A stretch of 64,000 bases of DNA. It comes from Luteimonas sp. RC10 (GTDB lineage: Bacteria > Pseudomonadota > Gammaproteobacteria > Xanthomonadales > Xanthomonadaceae). This document shows, piece by piece, positions 59,420-64,000 of this stretch; positions within the stretch are counted from its first letter, which is position 1, and every line of letters starts with the position of its first letter. The translations under genes and the position numbers were made by a program. The notes under the pieces were generated by a model. That model ran no database searches, was not told the origin of the DNA, and was given only the letters and a program-made list of their open reading frames with translations. Location of the stretch: NCBI RefSeq assembly GCF_014192745.1, contig NZ_JACHYJ010000004.1:124001-188000 (forward strand). Direction: 5' to 3'.

Positions 59420-59470
59420 TGAACCCGACCTCGCTACACTCGGAGAAGAACGTCGCAGGGAAGACCGCGC

Positions 59471-60421
59471 ATGCCCGATCCGTCCACGACCCGCGCCATG
59501 CTAACCGACGCACAGCGCAACGCTCTGTCGTCGGCGCGCGCCCAGGTCAATCGCCTGGTGCTCGGCAAGGAGACCGCGGTCACCATGACCTTCGTCGCGC
59601 TGCTCGCCGACGGCCACCTGTTGATCGAGGACCTGCCGGGCCTGGGCAAGACTACGCTCGCGCATGCGATCGCCGCGACCGTCGGGCTCGGCTTTCAGCG
59701 CGTGCAGTTCACCTCCGATCTGTTGCCGTCCGATGTCGTCGGCGTCTCGGTCTACGACGGCGCCGCGCGGCGCTTCGAGTTCCACGGCGGCCCGGTGTTC
59801 ACCAACGTGCTGCTGGCCGACGAGATCAACCGCGCGCCGCCGCGCACGCAGAGTGCCCTGCTGGAGGCAATGGCCGAGCACCAGGTCACGGTCGATGGCA
59901 CCACGCACGCCCTGCCCGACCCGTTCTTCGTCATCGCCACGCAGAACCCCGTGGACCTGTCGGGCACCTATCCGCTGCCCGACTCGCAGCTCGACCGCTT
60001 CCTGATGCGGCTCAACCTCGGCTATCCCGACCGCGACGCCGAGCGTGCGCTGCTCGCCGGCGAAGACCGGCGCGTGCTGATCGCCGGCACGTTGCCGCAA
60101 CTGGGCGAAGCCGACCTGCAGCAGATGCGCGCCGCGGCCGCTGCGGTTCACGCCAGCCCGGCGCTGATCGACTACGTGCAAGCGCTGCTCGCGCGTAGCC
60201 GCCACCATCCCGGCGTCCGTGTCGGTCTGTCGCCGCGCGCGGGCCTGGCCCTGCTGCGCGCCGCGCGCGCGCTGGCCCTGCTCGAGGACCGCGCGCACGC
60301 GCTGCCCGACGATGTGCAGCGGCTGTTTCCATTGATCGCCGCGCACCGGCTGGTCGCCGACGATGCCGGCGACGGCGACGCGCTGGCCACCGGCATCCTG
60401 CAGGCCGTGCCGGTCGACTGA
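59471..60421 (+). CDS. MoxR-family AAA+ ATPase
   Basis: A 316-residue MoxR ATPase. Walker A LPGLGKTT (55-62), Walker B LLADEINRAPPRTQSALLEAM and sensor 1 VIATQNPVDLSGTYPLPDSQLDRF are intact, followed by the helical lid (SPRAGLALLRAARALALL). MoxR proteins act as chaperones or remodelers for the DUF58/transglutaminase membrane proteins encoded next to them. The next gene starts 4 bp after its stop, and the operon continues through DUF58, TgpA and Slp. A VWA-domain gene, frequent in other MoxR operons, is missing. Confidence 0.94.
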   Translation: MPDPSTTRAMLTDAQRNALSSARAQVNRLVLGKETAVTMTFVALLADGHLLIEDLPGLGKTTLAHAIAATVGLGFQRVQFTSDLLPSDVVGVSVYDGAARRFEFHGGPVFTNVLLADEINRAPPRTQSALLEAMAEHQVTVDGTTHALPDPFFVIATQNPVDLSGTYPLPDSQLDRFLMRLNLGYPDRDAERALLAGEDRRVLIAGTLPQLGEADLQQMRAAAAAVHASPALIDYVQALLARSRHHPGVRVGLSPRAGLALLRAARALALLEDRAHALPDDVQRLFPLIAAHRLVADDAGDGDALATGILQAVPVD

Positions 60422-60425
60422 CGCG

Positions 60426-61379
60426 ATGGCTGCCACTGGCTTGCGCCGCCGCCTCGAACGCTGGATGCGCCCGCGCCACGCCGAGGCGCTGCCGGTGCGC
60501 ATCGACCGCCAGCGTATCTACGTGCTGCCCACGCCATTCGGCGGTTTCGTCATCGCGCTGCTGGCGACGATGGCGGCCGGCGCCCTGAACTACAACAACA
60601 ATCCGGCGCTGCTGCTGTGCCTGCTGCTGGGCGGTGCGACGCTGGCCAGTCTGCTGTGGACGCAATTGCAACTCAGCGGCCTGGAGGTGCGCGCGGTGCG
60701 CGGCGAGCCGGTCCCCGCCGGTCGGCCGATGCCGCTGCACGTGCACGTGGGCGCAGCGCCGGGGCGCGAGCGCCGCGGCCTGCGGGTCGATTGCGAGGAT
60801 GCCGTCGCCGCGCCGCTGTCGCTGGAGGAGACCGGCGGCGAGACCACGTTGGCGCTGCCGACGCAGCGGCGTGGCTGGATGGCCGCGCCGCGGATCCGCA
60901 TCTCCAGCACCCGGCCGCTGGGCCTGGCGCGCGCCTGGGCCTGGGTGCGCCCCGACATCCGGCTGCTGGTGCATCCCGCGCCCGAGGCGCACGGCCCGCC
61001 GCTGCCGCGGGGCGCCGGCGAGGACGCGCAGGCGCGGCCGCACCCGGCCGGCGACGACCTGCACCATCTGCGCGAGTGGCGCCAGGGCGACGCGCGTCGC
61101 GCAATCGCCTGGAAAACCTCGGCCCGACGCGATGCGCTGGTTGTGCGCGAGTTCGAGCGACCGCAGGGGGCCGACGTCGTGCTCGACTGGGCGGCGTTGG
61201 GCGGCCTCGGTCACGAAGCGCGCATCCGCCGGCTCGCGCGCTGGGTCGACACCGCCGAACGCGACGGCGTGCGCTCGCTGCTGCGCGTGCCCGGCCATGC
61301 ACCGCTCGGCCCCGACCGCGGCGAGTGGCACCGCCAGGCCTGCCTGCGCGCCCTCGCCCTGCTCCCCGAGGGCCCATGA
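60426..61379 (+). CDS. DUF58 domain-containing membrane protein
   Basis: A 317-residue protein with two adjacent transmembrane helices (about 36-55 and 60-78; FGGFVIALLATMAAGALNYNNNPALLLCLLL) and a soluble C-terminal part containing the DUF58 core. That core includes GEDAQARPHPAGDDLHHLREWRQGDARRAIAWKTSARRDALVVREFE, a VWA-like fold without a full MIDAS. DUF58 proteins consistently accompany MoxR ATPases and TgpA transglutaminases and are presumed to assemble with them at the inner membrane. The stop overlaps the tgpA start as ATGA. The true biochemical role is unknown. Confidence 0.92.
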   Translation: MAATGLRRRLERWMRPRHAEALPVRIDRQRIYVLPTPFGGFVIALLATMAAGALNYNNNPALLLCLLLGGATLASLLWTQLQLSGLEVRAVRGEPVPAGRPMPLHVHVGAAPGRERRGLRVDCEDAVAAPLSLEETGGETTLALPTQRRGWMAAPRIRISSTRPLGLARAWAWVRPDIRLLVHPAPEAHGPPLPRGAGEDAQARPHPAGDDLHHLREWRQGDARRAIAWKTSARRDALVVREFERPQGADVVLDWAALGGLGHEARIRRLARWVDTAERDGVRSLLRVPGHAPLGPDRGEWHRQACLRALALLPEGP

Positions 61380-63331
61380 CCCGACCCACCGGCCAACCGC
61401 TGGACGCACGCGGACGCCGCCGCACGCTGCTGGCCGCAGCGGTGTGTCTGCTGCCGTTGCTGCTTCAGCTTGCGTTGCCGGTGGCGATCGTCGTCGCCGC
61501 GGTCGGCGTGCTGGTCACGTCGGTCTCCGGCCGCCGCCAGCTGCCAGCGTGGCTGCGCGGCGCCGCGGCCCTCGCCCTGCTGGGCTGGGTGCTCGCGCAG
61601 GCCGGCGGCACGGTCGGACGCGAGACCGGATGCGCGCTGCTGGCGGCGATGCTGGCGGTCAAACCGTCCGAGCTGCGCACGCTGCGCGACGCCCGCAGCC
61701 TGCTCGGCTTCGCGCTGTTCGCGCCGTTCGCCACGTTCCTGCTCGACCAGGGCCCGCTGTCGCTGCTGCTGGGCCTGGCCGGCACGCTGCTGGTGGTGGT
61801 CGCCTTGCTCGCACTGTCGGATGCGGAATCGGGCCTGGCACCAGACAGCGACCGCCGCCGATGGGGCACCGCGCTGCGTCTGATCGCGCTCGGCCTGCCG
61901 CTGGCGCTGGCGGTGTTCTGGTTGTTCCCGCGGCTGTCGACGCCGCTGTGGGGCGTGCCGGACCGCGCCTCGGCCACGCCGGGGCTGTCGGACGAGATGG
62001 GCGCCGGCCAATGGCTGGATCTGCTGGCCGACGATTCGCCCGCGCTGCGCGCGGCGTTCACCGGCCCCGAGCCTGCGGTCTCGCAGATGTACTGGCGCGG
62101 GCCGACGCTCACCGACTACGACGGCCGCACCTGGACGCGCTCGCGCCGGCAGCCGCCGCCCACGCCAGACCTGGTCGCCCACGGCACGCCGACCTGGGAC
62201 TACGAGATCGTGATCGAACCGACCGGGCGCGACCTGCTGGTCGCGCTGGACCTGCCGACCGCGTTGCCCGACGGCGTGCGCGGCACACGCGACTACACGC
62301 TGCGCAGCCCGCGTCGCCTCGACAGCGTCAGCCGCTGGCGTCTGCGCTCGGCGCCGCCGCGGCAGTTCGAGCCCGAACTGCCCGCGCTCGCACGCGCCGA
62401 GGCCCTGCGCGTGCCCGCCGGCCTGAACCCGCGCACCCGCGCGCTCGCCCGGCAATGGCGCGCGGAGACCCGCGACGACGCCGCACTGGTTGCGCGCGCG
62501 CTGGCCTGGATCGAGCGCGACTTCGCCTACACCCTGGACACGCCGCTGCCCGGCCGCAACGCGATCGACGACTTCCTGTTCGACCAGCAGGCCGGCTTCT
62601 GCGAGCATTTCAGCTCGGCCTTTACTGTGCTGATGCGCGAGGCCGGGATTCCCGCGCGCGTGGTCACCGGCTACGTCGGCGGCCGCCGCAACGCCTACGG
62701 CAACTACTGGCTGGTGCGGCGCATGGACGCGCACGCCTGGAACGAGGTCTGGCTCGAAGGCCGCGGCTGGGTCCGCGTCGACCCGACCGCAGCGGTCGCG
62801 CCCGAGCGCATCTACGACACACTCGAGGACCGGCTCGCGGCCGGGCGCGTAGGCGGCGCGCGCTTCGCGCCGATCTTCGACCTCGGCGACTGGGCCCGGC
62901 GCGGCTGGAACGATTTCGTGCTCGGCTTCGACGCCGACCGCCAGCAAACGATGCTGCAACGGCTCGGGCTCGGCGGGCTGGGCGCCAGCGGCCTGGTTGT
63001 GCTGCTGACGGTTGTCGCACTGCTGGCGCTGGGCGCGATGGGGTGGCTGATCGCGCGCAGCGAACGCGAGCGCGATCCCCTGCTCCGCGCCTGGCACCGG
63101 ATGGGCCGGCGCTATGCCCGCCGCGGCCTCGGCCGCCTTCCGCACGAGCCCGCCTCGGCCTGGGCCGCCCGCATTGCGCCGGCCACCGGCGACGCCGTCG
63201 GGCTGACTGCACTCACCCGCCGTTTCGTCGCCGCACGCTACGCTGCCGCCCCGGCCGACCCCACGCTGGCGCGCGACCTGCGCGCGCATCGCCCCACCGC
63301 AACGCCTGCTGCGAAGGAGACTTCCCGATGA
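61376..63331 (+). CDS. TgpA-like membrane transglutaminase-fold protein
   Basis: A 651-residue protein with about six N-terminal transmembrane helices (15-195), a periplasmic transglutaminase-like domain and a further transmembrane helix near 555. The catalytic triad is intact: Cys409 (AGFCEHFSS), His453 (MDAHAWNEVW) and Asp469 (VDPTAAV). DUF3488 covers the N-terminal half and DUF4129-like sequence (WHRMGRRYARRGLGRLPHEPASAWA) ends the protein. TgpA of Pseudomonas aeruginosa is essential for viability and acts in the periplasm. ATGA overlaps join it to the DUF58 gene upstream and the slp gene downstream. Confidence 0.93.
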   Translation: MTRPTGQPLDARGRRRTLLAAAVCLLPLLLQLALPVAIVVAAVGVLVTSVSGRRQLPAWLRGAAALALLGWVLAQAGGTVGRETGCALLAAMLAVKPSELRTLRDARSLLGFALFAPFATFLLDQGPLSLLLGLAGTLLVVVALLALSDAESGLAPDSDRRRWGTALRLIALGLPLALAVFWLFPRLSTPLWGVPDRASATPGLSDEMGAGQWLDLLADDSPALRAAFTGPEPAVSQMYWRGPTLTDYDGRTWTRSRRQPPPTPDLVAHGTPTWDYEIVIEPTGRDLLVALDLPTALPDGVRGTRDYTLRSPRRLDSVSRWRLRSAPPRQFEPELPALARAEALRVPAGLNPRTRALARQWRAETRDDAALVARALAWIERDFAYTLDTPLPGRNAIDDFLFDQQAGFCEHFSSAFTVLMREAGIPARVVTGYVGGRRNAYGNYWLVRRMDAHAWNEVWLEGRGWVRVDPTAAVAPERIYDTLEDRLAAGRVGGARFAPIFDLGDWARRGWNDFVLGFDADRQQTMLQRLGLGGLGASGLVVLLTVVALLALGAMGWLIARSERERDPLLRAWHRMGRRYARRGLGRLPHEPASAWAARIAPATGDAVGLTALTRRFVAARYAAAPADPTLARDLRAHRPTATPAAKETSR

Positions 63332-63819
63332 GCCCCGCCCGCCTGTTGCCCATCAGCGCCCTGGCCCTGCTGCTCGGCGCCTGTGCCTCGCAGCCCAAGC
63401 CGCTGCAGGGCGGCTTCGCCGAATCGCCCACGCCACATGCCGCCGTGCAGGGCGATTACACCGGCACCGCGGTGCGCTGGGGCGGGCGCATCGTCCAGGT
63501 CGAGCCGCGGCCCGACGCCACGTGTTTCGAGATGATCGCCACCCGGCTCACCGCGACCGGGCGCCCGTACTGGGCCAGCGACGACACCAACGGCCGCTTC
63601 ATCGCCTGCCGCGCCGGCTTCTACGACCCGGCGGTGTTCGAGAAGAACCGCGAGGTCACCTTCACCGGCCGCATCGCCGGCTACGACACCCGCCGGATCG
63701 GCGAGTACGACTACCGCTTCCCGCGCCTCGATGCCGACGTGGTCTATCTGTGGCCGGTGCGCGAGACGGTCGACGTGCTGACCCGCCCGGCGCCCTGGCC
63801 GTGGTGGGGCTACTGGTAA
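63328..63819 (+). CDS. Slp-family outer-membrane lipoprotein
   Basis: A 163-residue lipoprotein with signal peptide and lipobox LGAC (Cys19, followed by Ala, so outer-membrane sorting is expected). The mature domain GTAVRWGGRIVQVEPRPDATCFEMIATRL and VTFTGRIAGYDTRRIGEYDYRFPRLDADVVYLWP matches the Slp (starvation-inducible lipoprotein) family. The C-terminus is aromatic-rich (PWPWWGYW). GAAGGAGA precedes the ATG and the start overlaps the tgpA stop as ATGA, placing it as last gene of the moxR operon. Confidence 0.92.
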   Translation: MSPARLLPISALALLLGACASQPKPLQGGFAESPTPHAAVQGDYTGTAVRWGGRIVQVEPRPDATCFEMIATRLTATGRPYWASDDTNGRFIACRAGFYDPAVFEKNREVTFTGRIAGYDTRRIGEYDYRFPRLDADVVYLWPVRETVDVLTRPAPWPWWGYW

Positions 63820-63835
63820 GCCCGCGCCGGCACGC

Positions 63836-64000
63836 TCACGCGGGCGTGCCGAAGCGCCCGAGCGGCGCACCGGCGAGCAAGTGCAGATGGATCTGGTACA
63901 CCGTCTGCCCGCCGTGGTCGTTGCAGTTCATGACGATGCGGTAGCCGTCCTTGTCGAACCCCTGTGCCTTCGCATAGCGCGCGGCGGCCAGCGCGAGCCG
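63836..64000 (-). CDS. HIT-family (HinT-like) nucleotide phosphoramidase/hydrolase, C-terminal part
   Basis: The last 54 codons of a gene running off the window's right edge on the minus strand. [31 protein letters not shown] contains the C-terminal part of the histidine triad (QIHLHLLAG) and the typical NxGxxGxQxVxHxHxH-like loop, here with Asn-Asp-His-Gly-Gly-Gln and Tyr-Gln-Ile before the His-Leu-His. HinT proteins cleave AMP-lysine and related phosphoramidates. The motif reads Q-I-H-L-H, so the first His of the usual H-x-H-x-H is replaced by Gln. It converges with slp, 16 bp away. Confidence 0.85.
   Translation of the reverse strand, partial: RLALAAARYAKAQGFDKDGYRIVMNCNDHGGQTVYQIHLHLLAGAPLGRFGTPA

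Overview
The window is about 64 kb of a very GC-rich gammaproteobacterial chromosome. Gene content points to the family Xanthomonadaceae/Lysobacteraceae (Lysobacter, Luteimonas, Xanthomonas or Stenotrophomonas relatives). The clues are a GyrA with Gln at position 83, an enlarged LigA of 834 residues, an Entner-Doudoroff operon joined to glucan uptake genes, and Xanthomonas-style TonB receptor/LacI/ABC carbohydrate loci. No rRNA, tRNA, CRISPR array, prophage or complete insertion sequence was recognised. Genus assignment is inference.

Layout. 1-2.9 kb: end of a LOG-family gene followed by a 113-bp tandem repeat that copies the gene's own 3' end, then cbpA-like and hsp20 chaperones and a peroxiredoxin. 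2.9-12.7 kb: pbpC and a yfhM-type alpha-2-macroglobulin lipoprotein, normally adjacent partners, here separated by a divergent LysR / flavodoxin-fold / tautomerase / NTF2-like cassette. 12.7-17.0 kb: a dispersed palindrome, gyrA and mtnA. 17.0-17.7 kb: a hexamer microsatellite and a 492-bp nested inverted repeat. 17.7-25.7 kb: smc-zipA-ligA-epmA on the minus strand, with the frameshifted tail of a VOC/FosA-like gene between zipA and ligA. 25.9-34.5 kb: a sugar ABC ATPase divergent from zwf-glk-pgl-edd-eda and a porin. 34.6-37.2 kb: an unrecognised 867-residue protein. 37.4-52.3 kb: a glucan-utilisation locus (GH3, a multidomain glycosidase-like lipoprotein, ABC permeases and binding protein, a PF10091/GH144-type lipoprotein, a TonB receptor and a LacI regulator). 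52.8-56.1 kb: scpA-scpB-rluB. 56.2-56.7 kb: a 230-bp duplicated intergenic repeat. 56.7-64 kb: an omega-amidase, a GT39-like membrane protein, the moxR-DUF58-tgpA-slp operon and the end of a HIT-family gene.

How it fits together. Three near-identical 14-bp palindromes (TGnAAnCGTTTnCA) lie in front of lacI, in front of the GH144-type gene, and between the lone ABC ATPase and zwf. I read this as one LacI regulon spanning 25 kb. The TonB receptor would bring a gluco-oligosaccharide across the outer membrane and the lipoprotein glycosidases and GH3 enzyme would trim it. The ABC importer, using the distant ATPase, would carry the products inward, and Glk plus the Entner-Doudoroff enzymes would consume the glucose. 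The GH144-type enzyme makes beta-1,2-glucan the leading substrate candidate, but that is inference. Separately, the window holds the complete Smc-ScpA-ScpB condensin in two operons about 27 kb apart.
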